A stretch of 64,000 bases of DNA from Podospora pseudocomata (taxonomy: Eukaryota > Ascomycota > Sordariomycetes > Sordariales > Podosporaceae): contig NW_026946366.1 of the NCBI RefSeq assembly GCF_035222375.1, positions 1,550,001 through 1,614,000 on the forward strand. The letters are read 5' to 3'. Positions 53,532-64,000 of this stretch are shown here, piece after piece; positions within the stretch are counted from its first letter, which is position 1; each line of letters starts with the position of its first letter. The notes below the pieces were generated by a model. It saw only the letters and a program-made list of their open reading frames with translations. It searched no databases and was not told the origin of the DNA. Made by a program: the position numbers and the translations under genes.

Positions 53532-55419
53532 ATGGGTCAATCAGCTGGTCTGATCAACTCATCGCTTATAACAGTTGCCCACCATGGGTCTTCTGGAGCC
53601 CCTAATCTCAATGGCTCTGGTATGGTAACTCTGACGCCATGGAGGATTCGATCCAACGGTCTAACCAATCTCACAGGGACGATCTCCTTATGACGAGGTA
53701 ATCTTCCCAAATACCTCCCAGCAAAATGAACAAGACAGCGAGCATGATGGATATCGTCAACTATATGATGAGCGGGGTCGCCCAATCAACCCGGAAACCC
53801 GGCGCATCAACAGAGATGTCGTTCGGTCGCATAACGAAGTCATGACGGTGATAGGTGTCGCTGAGCCTGACAACGGCCCCGATGACGCTCATGCCATGTC
53901 CTCTGATCGGCATAACGTCTATGAGGACAGGTGGGGAAAAAGACTGCTCAATCTAGGCGGTGTTCTTGATACGGCCTGTGTCTGGGGCGTGAATGGCATG
54001 AGACAGCGCATTTTGGTAAGAACTTATCCCGCAGATCTGCAAACTCCCGGCTGACTGTAGCCTAGCTATACAAACGATACAGTCGAGTGCCATTCAAAGA
54101 GACATTCGCCCTCGCCAGACAGGATCAATCTCTAGCTGCACACTTCTTGGGCGGCTTGCCAGCATTTGGCCTGAATGCAGTGATCGATCGCATGGTAGCC
54201 CCAAAGGCCAAGGAATACCCAATGTATGTTCTCACCATGAATAGCTTCATATCATACGCTGGCTAATCATTTATCCAGACTTGGCTATGCCTCCATGTAT
54301 ATCCGTCTCCACCTGGTTGTGTACACCACGTTCCAACGCTTCGGCATCATTCCGGCAACCGAACTTCTTCCCAACTGGAGATTCTTCATCCCCGGCTCAA
54401 GCATATCACCTATTGTCTTCCCACCACTGCCAACATCCCTCTGTCCAGTTGGAATTCTCAAATGGATAGGCGGTACCCTCCTCGGCGTTGCCCCCCTCGG
54501 TGGATTCTTCGCCTACATGATCGTCTACAACCACGTCGCCAAGTTCTTCCGAATGAAGATTATAAGCAATCTACCACTCCCAAGTAACCCGCGGCCGGCG
54601 AAACGCAGAGCGCTTCAGGATATCACTCCCCTCCCGCCGACCTTTACACTCGAGATCCCTCCCCCTGTTGATCAACATCCCGTTGTCAGCGGCTCATCAT
54701 CCACCCCACCACCTGCCACCGCACCCACGCAACAACAACAACCACAACCCACCACTCGTACCGCGGAGGTTCCCCCCCGAAGACAAAGCATAACAACCAC
54801 CACCACCCCGGGCGCCGGCATCCCCCTTGTAACGGACGACTACGCCTCAGAGGAAGAAGAGCTAGAGGTCAGCGCAACCCTCATCTCCTTCGACGTCGAA
54901 GCAGCTGACTCTTCCAACACCCTCAGCGGTAACTTCAGCAGCAACCCCGCCGAAACAATCAACTCGTCCAACCCAGGCATATGGTCTGCCGAACTCCGCC
55001 CCAATCCATCAGATAACAACCGCGCCGCCCAGGCAAGCAGGGAGCGCACCTTTCGGGACAATAAACTGAGACGATTACCTGCTGCGCTGGCGACGGATGT
55101 GTTTGCTATTGGGCCATCAAGGTTGATCATGAGCCCGTTTGCAGCGTTGTGCTGGACAGCGATGATCAGGCCTTACTTGGCGAGGGCGGGGAGGTGGGGG
55201 GAGTTGGAGGGGGTGAATGAGGTTGGACTTTGGGGGGCGTTTAGCTGGGAGGGGGTTTCGAGCTTGGTGGGGATGGAGTTGGTGTTGTTTAATTTGATGG
55301 GGAGCGTTTGGACGGTGGTGAGTGGGTTGGCGTGGACGGTGAAGATGGATGAGGAGGAGTGGGAGGAGTGTGGGGAGGGGTTGAGGTGGGAGGAACAGGA
55401 GGGGGAGGAGGAGAGATGA
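53532..55419 (+). CDS. Unknown membrane protein with a myristoylation-like N-terminus, four exons
   Basis: Exons 53532-53624, 53677-54015, 54066-54223 and 54279-55419 join in frame (introns 50-55 bp with GTAACT/GTAAGA/GTATGT and CACAG/CTAG/CCAG ends), giving 576 residues. It begins MGQSAGLI, which fits an N-myristoylation signal. Residues ~45-140 are polar with a conserved-looking YDERGRPINPETRRINRD. Several hydrophobic segments follow: YIRLHLVVYTTFQRFGI, LKWIGGTLLGVAPLGGFFAY, MSPFAALCWTAMIRPYLA and SLVGMELVLFNLMGSVWT. A disordered Pro/Thr/Gln-rich loop lies between the second and third, and an acidic tail ends the protein. I do not recognise the family. It is divergent from UTP13 (252 bp apart) and convergent with MHF1. 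Confidence 0.8.
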
Positions 55420-55568
55420 TGGGTATTGCTTTTGGAGGGGGAAAATGGGGGGTATATAGATGAGACAATGTATTTCCGTAGCCAGAACTCCGTGCCTGTG
55501 ATAACCTAAAGTATGATACAAAAGAAGACCCAACGCCATGGCATTTGAAGTGTGTTATGAGTTCAGGA

Positions 55569-56110
55569 TCACGCTCTGCCCTTCCCCTTCGCTTTCGCCC
55601 TTAGCTTCCTCGTCTTTTCCTTGTCGACGATGTCTTTGACGATGGAGTGCAAATCTTGGTTTCTTCTAGCCAATAGCAGGACATCGTCTGTGGTGACTGT
55701 TGTTCTGTTGGCATGACGGCTGAAGGATTCCAGATCGATAACTACGTTTTCTGTTTTTAAGGTGGTCAGCAGCTGGCTATGGTATGAGATGGGATGAGAT
55801 GAGATGAGATATTCCCGTAGCTGTATGAGATAGGATGAAAGAGAATGTCTTTCAGATGAAGCTACTGATCAACCCAAAGCATGAACTTACCGATCTGACT
55901 CCATACCATATCCACCAGCGCACCGATAAACTGCGGCGTGGCATTCCTGTTCCTTCTCATGGACTCCTCATCGACGATCTTGCCGATGGAGAACCACAGG
56001 GCCGTCTTCAGGCGCTAGATTCATTTCTTGTCAGTTCCAAGTTTTACATATCACTCAAACATAAAAAATAAACACACCTCACGGATTTCATCCTCACTTT
56101 GATCAGTCAT
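55569..56110 (-). CDS. MHF1: CENP-S / MHF1 histone-fold protein
   Basis: Exons 56110-56078, 56014-55891 and 55750-55569 (introns GTGTGT..CTAG and GTAAGT..AACAG) give 112 residues. The histone fold reads EIRERLKTALWFSIGKIVD, TPQFIGALVDMVWSQI, ENVVIDLESFSRHANRTTV and TTDDVLLLARRNQDLHSIV. It ends with a Lys/Arg-rich tail. This matches CENP-S (MHF1), partner of CENP-X/MHF2 in the kinetochore CENP-T-W-S-X complex and in Fanconi-type FANCM/Mph1 DNA repair. No single ORF reveals it, since the longest exon is ~180 bases. Start and stop are both in family-typical places. Confidence 0.92.
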
Positions 56111-56735
56111 CCTTTCTTTGTTGCGACGAGTTCAAAAGTCTTGGCAGATGTCGATGAGAGACGCGCTCAGACGCGTCGCAGTTGTGCAAGGCCACTGACG
56201 CGAAGTCAGCAGGTTTGTGGTGGACTTCCAGATTGGCACTAGAATCAAAATAGGTTTAGAGTTGTCTTGGGATTATGCAAGCTTGAAAGTGGAGAGAGAT
56301 GGTGGTTGAAGAGCCGCAACGGTGTCTAGAATGACGGCGTTGTTTGTTTGTGTTGATTGTCAAGGCTGGCATCACAAGGTAGACTGTTAGCTATATAACC
56401 AGTAAACTGAGCAGGCCCAGTTTTGATCACGGTAAAAAATACAAGAACAAAACTAAAGTTTCTGATTCTCAATTCTTCTTGCCGGCCCTGCCGGAAGCAC
56501 ACACCCCTAACTCTATAGCGGGGTCCGCAGCACACCGCAGCACTCCCGCCTTTACGTCGAGCTCCTTGCCTGCATGGTAGATTTTCGCGCATCCTTTTCG
56601 CATCTTCAACCTATACATACTCCCTCAACCTACCACATAACCCCCCCAATCTTTGCGCCTTTTCCTTGAACATCAATCCCGTCACCGATTATCTATTCCA
56701 CACCCCCAATCTCCCACCAAAATAACCTGCCCACC
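56111..56735. promoter_or_regulatory. Divergent promoter region (MHF1 / PGA2)
   Basis: 625 bp between the two start codons. The 56590-56735 part is C-rich, typical of a leader for the plus-strand gene. No other feature seen. Confidence 0.4.
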
Positions 56736-57255
56736 ATGGACGACCTCGCCAACCTCGCCACCACCATCGGCGACCGCTTCACCACCAACCTCAAGTCCAC
56801 CCTCGACAACATGTCCCCCCAAAAATGGATCCGAGTCATCATCGTAGCCGGCGCCTGTTCGTCTTCCCTCCCTCCCCTCATTCCCTTTCTGTTCACCCAC
56901 TAACCCCCCACCGCTAGACCTCCTCCTCCGCCCTTACCTGATGAAACTCGGCGGCCGCGCCCAAATGGCCTCCTACGAAGACGAGCACGCAGCGACAGAA
57001 GCCGAGTTCGCCGCCAAGGCCAAGGCCAAAATCTCCCCCAACGAGCTCCGGGGCAAAGTCCAGATACCCGAAGACACAGACTCTGAAGGTGAAGACGCAG
57101 AGGGCGGGTCAACTGCCGCTGACTGGGGCAAAAAGGCGAGGAGGAGACAGAGGGATATGATCAAGAAGCTGCTGGAGGCTGAAGAAAGAAGATTGCAGGA
57201 GAGTAAAGAGGAGGAGGAGGATAAGGACATTGAGGAGTTTTTGATCAAGGATTAA
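56736..57255 (+). CDS. PGA2: PGA2-like ER/trafficking membrane protein
   Basis: Exons 56736-56856 and 56918-57255 (intron GTTCGT..GCTAG) give 152 residues. A short N-terminus leads to one membrane segment (WIRVIIVAGAYLLLRPYLM, ~31-49). A charged cytosolic part follows (MASYEDEHAATEAEF, KISPNELRGK, then GKKARRRQRDMIKKLLEAEERRLQE). This is the build of fungal Pga2, an ER/nuclear-envelope protein needed for maturation and transport of proteins such as Gas1. The GKKARRRQR block and the coiled-coil tail are the best family marks. The donor GTTCGT is weaker than usual, but the frame only joins there. Confidence 0.82.
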
Positions 57256-57492
57256 GCGCACATGAGTGACAAGGTTAAGGTGGAAAAGGGTGGTATAGAA
57301 ACCTGGAATGAGAACAGGAGGGTCGGTTTATCAAAATGGAAGGACTTTTTGGGTAACGACATAAAGATAGATGGGGGTACATATAACCTAACGTACATAA
57401 TGATAATAAAGCTTCCAACTGTCATGTTCAACTAGTGCCCTTCCAACTTGTAACCATGATATAAGATCCTTCACCTGTCATATCCTGAACAT

Positions 57493-59107
57493 TCAAGCAG
57501 CAACCTCCGCCAACCCCAACCCCTCCCTCCTCCACTGCCAATAACCCCCCCTAATCCGATCCCACTTCTCCATCAACCTCCTCAAGCACAAATCCGCCCT
57601 CTCCCTCTCCCCCAACTCCTTATAAACCTCGGCCAACAAATCCAACGCATGACTCGACCTCACCTCCTCCCCTTCCTCCCCCTCGCCCAACCCCTTGACA
57701 AACTCCTCGGCAAACTCCCTCACAGAACTCAACCTCCTCCCCCCTTTAACCAACACCCCCCTCAAGTAATTCCACCCCGACTGATTCTGCGGCGCCAACC
57801 TAATTTTCTCCTCCGCATAAGCCACCTCCCGATCAACAATCTCCCCGGGCACCTTTGGGTCCGCCTCGGTAGCCGCATACTTTTCTCCAGGCGTGCAGTT
57901 CTCCGGATCGGAAAACACCAAATAAAACCTATGCGACCAAGCCGAATTGTTCCTCACATCCTGCTCAATCAGTTCCTCTGTGCTCCTCAGCTCCTCCGGA
58001 TTCCCCCACACCCCCAGCTTGCCCACCATCCAGGAGCGGTAGCTCCACACGTGGTAGTTCTTTGTGTCTTCCGCCAATATCTGGGTCAGAAACTCCCTTT
58101 CCGAAGTAGCAAACGATGCCAGCGCCGGAGGGTCAGACGCGATGGAGGGGTGGTAGTGTTCTACCAACAAATTCCGGTGGTGCCAGATCTGGTAGTTTTT
58201 CAGGTTCTCCAGCGCGATCTGGTTGAGCCAGGTGATCTCGTCCGGGATGGGGAGCTTCATGGCGAAGATGTTGGCCGCGCGGAAGAGCCAGACGGTGTAG
58301 TGCGCCGGGTTGAGGTTGATGATGTACTCGGTCAGCTTGAGGGAGCGTGGGGAGTACTCTTTTGCCGACATGACGGCGCGGAGGTAGGACATTGCTTGAA
58401 CCAGCTGTTAGTCTCGATTCTCTGGGATATGGGGCGGTGATAAAAAGGGGCTGGGCTCACCTTCAGCGTAGTCAGGAGAATACGCAATCGCCGCCAGGCC
58501 GTTCTCCGGATCCTCCATCACAATCGGCACCACGTCATCCCACTCCGGATCCAGCGCCAGCTTCCCCTGCCTCGCCATCCCCTCCGCGCCGTACAACTCC
58601 CTGCTTAGCCTCTCCATCTCTCTCCGTCGTTGCTTTTCCTCAGTATACTCTGAATCAGTAACCAAAACCTGATCTCCCGTCTGGCAGTCCACGAACCCCC
58701 TCTTTTGCCTATCCCTCAGCTCTCTAAACCTCTGCGACTGCAGCTGCAGACAAGACAACGTCACTCTCTTCTCCTGCCGTATTCCCCACTCCTTGGCGGT
58801 ATACTCCCCGATATCCCTCCCCCGTGAATCAACACCTTTATGTTGCTGCTGCCGTTTCTTATATTTCCTCAGATTAAACCCCCTAGCAGGAAGCGAGTGC
58901 TCATTAACCGTCTTCCACAAATCCTTCTGCCCCTTTGCACCCAAAAACCGAACCGGCAGCCGGGTGACAAGCCGTGAAGCAAGCCAGACAAGCTGATCGG
59001 CCTGCGTCGTCGATCTCTTTCCCTCGAACGGGTGACAAAGCTCAAAATGATATCTCGATAACTCGGCGACGGTGGAAGGTTTCTCCTTTTCTGGTTGTTT
59101 GGAAGCG

Positions 59108-59139
<32 letters not shown>

Positions 59140-59319
59140 GGTACCAGGTGCAGCCGGAGCTGATGGTTTGGTGGTGGTGGTGGTGGCTGCTTGCAAACAA
59201 ACAATACTTAGCATTCACAATACCAACCAAAACCCTAAACACAAAAGAGCAGAATAAGAAGAAAAACACATACAACTTCCCGCTTTGGGCTTTTGCGCCG
59301 CTTTTCCTTTGGGCGGCAT
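57493..59319 (-). CDS. RAM2: Protein farnesyltransferase / GGTase-I alpha subunit (RAM2) with long N-terminal extension
   Basis: Exons 59319-59274, 59189-58461 and 58394-57493 (introns GTATGT..GCAAG and GTGAGC..CTAAC..CAAG) give 558 residues. The last ~330 are the ordinary RAM2: PEWDDVVPI, YSPDYAEAMSYLRAVM, and five PFTA repeats (HYTVWLFRAAN, NYQIWHHRNLL, NYHVWSYRSWM, NSAWSHRFYLV, QSGWNYLRGVL). This subunit pairs with Ram1 or Cdc43 to attach C15 or C20 prenyl groups to CaaX proteins. The first ~227 residues are unusual. A basic start (MPPKGKAAQKPKAG) leads to a run of 11 Asn (33-43) and then a well-structured-looking region (RYHFELCHPFEGKRST, LLPVR-like turns, RDIGEYTAKEWGI). The frame is open without stops through the join. 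A fusion of two genes, or two overlapping transcripts, is possible. Confidence 0.87.
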
Positions 59320-60054
59320 TGTCGCAAAACAAGAAAAAGAACCAAAAAAAAAAGGGAGCTGTTACTTCAGGCAGTTGGAGTATGTTGAAATGGCGGGGCA
59401 GCAAGCCAGATGGGAGGTTTCAGGGACGCGCGGGTACACCAAGCCCAAGCTTGGCTTCCAAAGCTTCCAGAAGGAATTCGGGCAGGGGTGCGCATGACAA
59501 CAATCCCAACCCAATGTCAAAGACAACAATTGTAAGAAGAGAACCAGCTCAAGTCAACAAAAAAACACAAATCAAATTCTTTATTTTCTCTTCCATTATC
59601 CTGGCTGCTTGCGGCTTTCTCTTTTCTTGATTCAACAATTACTACGTAAGATGCTCGAAAACCGGAGGTAAAATATCCAGAGGTATTAAATGGTACCACA
59701 AGGTAGAAATGTTCTAATAAATCATCCATCCAAATCCTGAATCAAAGGTGATAGCAGCCACAAGTATATCAGTACAGAACCGAGCAAAAGTATCGCCATT
59801 ACACAATAGCCCCCTTCTTTTGAAGCCCCCCCCCTTTTTTTCCACAGAATCATTAACTCCTATCCCCGCCTGCCTGCCTTCCCTCCCTGCTGCCCATGGC
59901 CCATGTTGATCACCACCTCAAGAAATCCTCTCTAGTCCAAAATAATAATAGAAAGTCGCATTAAAAGCCTTACGCAAGCGAAAAGAAAAAAAAAACCGGC
60001 CATATGGTGAATGAATCGAATAATACGCCCATACGCATGCATGACAAGCCCCTT
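59320..60054. other. Intergenic: RAM2 promoter and mevalonate kinase 3' flank
   Basis: A-rich near 59340-59360 and 59985-59996, C-rich near 59824-59840; no gene recognised. Confidence 0.5.
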
Positions 60055-61703
60055 CTAGATATCCGGGTTACTTTCCACTCTCCAAAACTTCCACCCTTCC
60101 CTCTCCCCAGGCATGCCACCATGCACACCCACCAGCCTCTCCACACCATCATTCCCCTGCGCATTGAGGAACTTTTCCTGATCAATCTCCATACCACCCT
60201 CCTCATCCTCCACCGTGCCGTTTTTTAGAACCGCAGGCCACAAAACACCCACGCCGTCACCACCAAGCGTAGTCTCAAATCTTTGGTAGCCCTCCTCGTC
60301 AAGCTGCTCCTCCAACCTAGCAAGTTTCTCTCTAGGAACCCCGGGTTTTAGGAGAGTAATCGAGCAACCACCACCACCGGCACCGGTTAGTTTCGTCCAG
60401 CCTATCCCTTGGTGGTCTACCAGCTCGCGGACACGTTCGAGTCTGGGGTGTGAGACGCCAAGTGAGACCAGCAAACCGTGGTTGATGTTCATCAGCTCGC
60501 CCACACGGCGAAGGCTGTCCTCCTTCTCCGTAGAGAAATCGTCCTCAGCAATGAGCTCAGCCGATGTTTGCGTGACCTTGTCAATGGCATCGAGAATGCT
60601 GCCAACAAGCTTCGGGTGAGTGTCCTTCAACCTCCCCACCTTGGCCACCTCATGCGCCGTGGATTTTGGCGTCCTGGTGTCGACCAAAAGGAGTGGCAAC
60701 TCGGGGAAATCCCAAAGTGGTTTTACATCAGGTGCCTTGCTGTAATCCGTTCTCTGGAACATGACGGCCTTGCCCTGTGTGGAGACGGTGTTGTCCACAC
60801 CGGAGGGGTTGCCGTGGATGAACATCTCGTAGACATACGCCCATCGGTTGATGCGCTCAATCTGCATGCGGGCCTCATCAGGCGGTTGATCCGGATGGGG
60901 CCCAGAAAGTGTCCTAAGCTGAAGCAACAGGGCTGCCGAGAGACACACAGCAATAGTGGCGCTGCTTCCGAGTCCTGCGCCTATTGGAATCGTGGAGCGC
61001 AATGTGTACTGGCAGGCGGGGAACGACGGTGATCCAAGGGACAAGAACATGTACAAGAAAGAACCGGCCGAGTTCTGGTGAACTTTGCGAACATCCGCCG
61101 GCTTATCCGGCGAGACATCGGCGAGGTATGGCTGGATGGCGGCGACGAGCTCCTGGTCAATTTCGGTGACGAGACTGTAGTAGTACTTCTTTTTCGACGG
61201 CTGCTGGAAGATGGCCCAGGGCAGTTCGTCAATCCTCCACGAGTGGTCAAAGTCGATATCTGGGAACTTGAGTGTGACAGTCTTTCTCGACTTGGAGAGC
61301 GATGTTACGAGGAGGTAAGAGCGCAAAGCGATTGAAGCCGCGATCGCCGCCTACAAGATGCGCCCACGTCAGTTTCGTCGTATTAAACCAACTCCAAGCG
61401 CTTGCTTCTTACCTTGCCGTGCACAACCGCATGTTCACCAAACACAATCACCTTTCCCGGCGCCGAAACCATAAAACTAGGCATCATTGGGCTGGACTTT
61501 TTGCGTTGCATGCGATCTCTGATATTCCCGTTCCCATTCCCGTTGAGCGTGAGGTTTCCTGTGCCGTTGGTGATCCCGTTTGTGCCTTCGACGCCGTATT
61601 CGCTGGCGTTGCTGCTGCTGGCACTGATGCTAGAACTTTCGGGTTCGGTGTCCACATGGTAGCCGTTCTGGCCGTTCCGGCCGTTCGCAATGGCCTGCGT
61701 CAT
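60055..61703 (-). CDS. ERG12: Mevalonate kinase
   Basis: Exon 1, 61703-61413, joins exon 2, 61350-60055 (intron GTAAGA..CTGAC..TGTAG), giving 528 residues. After an ~70-residue Ser/Asn/Gly-rich leader (NASEYGVEGTNGITNGTGN) comes the GHMP kinase start, SAPGKVIVFGEHAVVHGK. The ATP loop is PIGAGLGSSATIAVCLSAALL (~219-239). Further marks are NRWAYVYEMFIHGNPSGVDNTVS and KLTGAGGGGCSITLL. The enzyme phosphorylates mevalonate, the fourth step of the isoprenoid/ergosterol route and an early step toward farnesyl diphosphate. The leader is longer than in yeast Erg12. It lies in tandem with RAM2, whose substrate is farnesyl diphosphate. Confidence 0.94.
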
Positions 61704-63528
61704 GGCTTGTTGTGACTGACCAGACTTCCACCTGTCGTGTAACTACGGCCTCGGGTGAGACACAAAGGTTTCTCTGCGTGTGAGCCGAGAACAATGTTTA
61801 GCTAGTCGGTCGCCAATGGCTTGGAGGTGTGATGCGATCTAGGAACAAAGGAGTCTCGAGCGGCGCAAGTTGATTGCTTCGCTGGTCAAGTAGATGGGCT
61901 CGATTGCCGAGTTTTTCGCAATTGACTTCGGTCCGGTGTCTTTGACTAGAAATGATCTCCGGCGTATAAGTGCTATTACTAGCCGAGATATAGCTGCACG
62001 ATGAGGGCGAAGTTGGTTCCTGACGTTTGGCTTTGCTGGACTGACTACCAATAAAATAGCGATGATTGAGAGAAAGCGGACGCGAAGGGAAAGAGGAGCA
62101 GTATAGGCGAGGGTGGGGTCGATGGCTATTAATCTGTAGAGAAGCTGGTCACAGTCGGCTTGTTTATTATCTCTCACCTCAACTCTCGACGACAAGATAA
62201 CAAAAAGAGGAGAAAGGGGTGAGAAAGGTACGAGGTGTGGTGGTACAGATCACGGAAGGGGGAGAAGCAGGAAAATATGACGGATGGACATTGGACATTG
62301 GACGCGGCACTACTTAGCCACGATGCACGACGGTTCGCAACAGGGGGGTTACTGCTTGATGAGCCCATTGGGTAACATTTGGCTTTCTCGAAGCTCCTGA
62401 TTGGGCACCAGCATGCATTTCCAACGAACTGGGTGACAGTCAGGGGGGCCACGCTATAATGAAAGCTTTGAGCTCCGTTAAAATTATTACCTGACAGCGG
62501 TGTCAACGGTCTCGAACCCAACTCTTTGTCAGCGTGTTTCGAATGCGCAAAGGCGTGCAATTTCCCCCACGAAAAATCTCGAGTGGTCCCGTGACGCCTG
62601 TGCCAGGGCACGTCGATGATGACAACGTGCCTCTGCTGCGGTCAACCAAGATTGCGTCGCCCGCCGCCGTCAGGCATGGCAATATTCTCGGTTCTGTCCC
62701 AATTTAGCGATGGAGGGGGACGCATGATGTGTCTGCGATCCGCTTACAAAGGGGCATATCGGAGGTGTGGGGCTATGACATGGAGGTCTCGCGGGACTCG
62801 GTGCGGGGAGTGACCCCGATTGACGGGAGTGGTGACACCGTTAAATCGGCTACCCCATGCGGACATCACCCGAACTCGGGGATCGGACTTGTCCGGACAT
62901 GGTAACATGTCATGCAGTTTGAGATCAATTCACTGCAGATGAGTTTCGAGGAAACCATTGCACTTCAGCAACCTGGCATAATTAGCAATTACCATCATGT
63001 AATGGAATGGGTGATCATGGAACGCCGATCGCAACCTCCAAAGCCACAAGGCTTGGTGGTGGTCCAACATCACACAGTTGACGCCCAAAGCCATTTGGTT
63101 GCTGCTGCTGCATCAGTCTAAGCCTCAGTTACGCAGTGGATTCGATCAGATGGAGCAACACTTTGTCGATGCTAACCCAGCCCAAATTCACATAATCACG
63201 CGGAAGACAAGGGACCAGACCAGTACAGGTGTTTTTTTGTCTTGATTTGTTTTGTATAGCGTTGGCAGCCGGACGTAATCCATTGTTTTGAAGAGAACCC
63301 CTTTCCTGCCTTTCAACAAGACAAAGACGAGGTAAACTCCCACGTTCGTTCCTAAATCGTATCGCTTATTTCCCGAGACGCCGTATTCATCGAGTCGCAG
63401 ACTTGAAGCCTGGACCCAGCACAAAAGTCGAATTCCTCCGTCATGCCAACGCCACCAACCCCGCCCCGGCAGAGCTCAAACTCTAGACCATGCTTCCATT
63501 GTTGTTTTCGGGAGACAGTCGTCAGAAT
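61704..63528. other. Intergenic between RPL38 and mevalonate kinase
   Basis: About 1.8 kb. Contains the mevalonate kinase promoter and the RPL38 3' flank. A tRNA-B-box-like GGTTCGAGACC on the minus strand near 62505 does not fold as a tRNA. No gene recognised. Confidence 0.5.
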
Positions 63529-64000
63529 TTAAGCCTGGACCTTCTTGTTTCTCTTGGGAATGTCAGTGATGACGAGGGCTGCGGTGTCGTCTGGTCAGTT
63601 CCATGCTATCTTCCGGATATAATGCGGCTATTCGTCGAGAAACATACTGGGAGGCAAGCTCTGCTTGAGCTTCTCCGCCTTGTCGGAGTCCTTGAGAACC
63701 AAGGTGTAGAGGTGTCTCTGGCAGCGGACCTTGAACTTGATCTGAGACTTGTTCTTCTTGATCCGCGCGGCTGTATCCATAAAAAGTCGAGTCAGTTCCC
63801 ATCTCTTCATTGCCTTTCTTCTTTCATTTCCTAGTTTTCGAGTCGGTAGGTTACGTACAGGAGGCGTCCGACCGGCGGCAGATCTCGATGAACTAAAAAC
63901 ACAAAATGTCAGTCAAAAATGCTTTTGTCGGTTTTTTTGGATTCGGCCCAAAAAACTGGCCAGGCCATGATTTACCCACCTGCTTGATATCTCCGATTTC
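63529..64000 (-). CDS. RPL38: Large-subunit ribosomal protein eL38 (RPL38), 5' end outside window
   Basis: Four exons are visible: beyond 64000 to 63980, 63892-63859, 63770-63648 and 63578-63529, with introns of 87, 88 and 69 bp (GTGGGT/TTTAG, GTACGT/ACAG, GTATGT/CGCAG). They join to [66 protein letters not shown] and KRNKKVQA. This is eL38, lacking only about the first three residues. It is a small basic protein of the 60S subunit. Three introns in ~75 codons are usual for fungal ribosomal-protein genes, which often carry regulatory introns near the 5' end. Confidence 0.95.

Noticed and set aside
62480-62540. Possible tRNA (B-box-like GGTTCGAGACC on the minus strand)
   Set aside because: The flanking bases do not form a T stem, and no A box or acceptor stem is present upstream.
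1-64000. CRISPR arrays or bacterial-type operons
   Set aside because: No regularly spaced repeats of that kind; the genes are eukaryotic with spliceosomal introns.

Overview
The window reads as nuclear DNA of a filamentous ascomycete, most likely a Sordariomycete and plausibly a member of the Sordariales. The signs are short introns of about 48-140 bp with GT..CTAAC/CTGAC..AG signals, a dispersed single 5S rRNA gene nearly identical to the Neurospora type, HET-S-like and HET-E-like genes, and fungal-only families such as DUF7580, DUF7136 and the MHF1/PGA2/MORG1 forms. Species cannot be fixed from sequence alone. Exon joins below were worked out by hand from splice signals plus reading-frame continuity.

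Layout. 1-5.5 kb holds a head-to-head pair: an ankyrin/C2H2 protein running off the left edge and a DUF7580 protein. 6.4-11 kb holds a decayed hypothetical gene, a secreted Asp/Gly/Asn-rich repeat protein and a GH18 endoglycosidase whose frame breaks in a C tract. A gene-poor 3 kb stretch then leads to a small conserved Ser/Pro-rich protein with a clear TATA box. 15-31.6 kb is a conserved housekeeping block: YJU2, MTHFR, eIF4E-like (4EHP type), SAD1/USP39, a gamma-tubulin complex component, a KTR mannosyltransferase and MORG1. 33.7-35.4 kb is an isolated HAD/terpene-cyclase fusion gene of the drimane-synthase type.

36-49 kb is the accessory region. It has a 5S rRNA gene, a DUF7136 relic, a fossil killer-toxin-like chitinase, and then the most interesting locus: a NACHT-WD40 NLR and a HeLo-domain protein with a candidate amyloid tail, divergently transcribed. 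This pair is bracketed by inverted copies of one LTR-like repeat, and beside it lie a pogo/Fot1-type transposon end and a small secreted Cys protein.

50.5-64 kb is again conserved: UTP13, an unknown four-exon membrane protein, CENP-S/MHF1, PGA2, RAM2 with an unusual N-terminal extension, mevalonate kinase and RPL38 (running off the right edge).

The genes serve two kinds of role. The conserved blocks cover splicing, ribosome biogenesis, translation, glycosylation, one-carbon and isoprenoid metabolism. The accessory part carries self/non-self recognition and cell-death signalling genes, cell-wall and secreted proteins, one secondary-metabolite enzyme and transposon debris.
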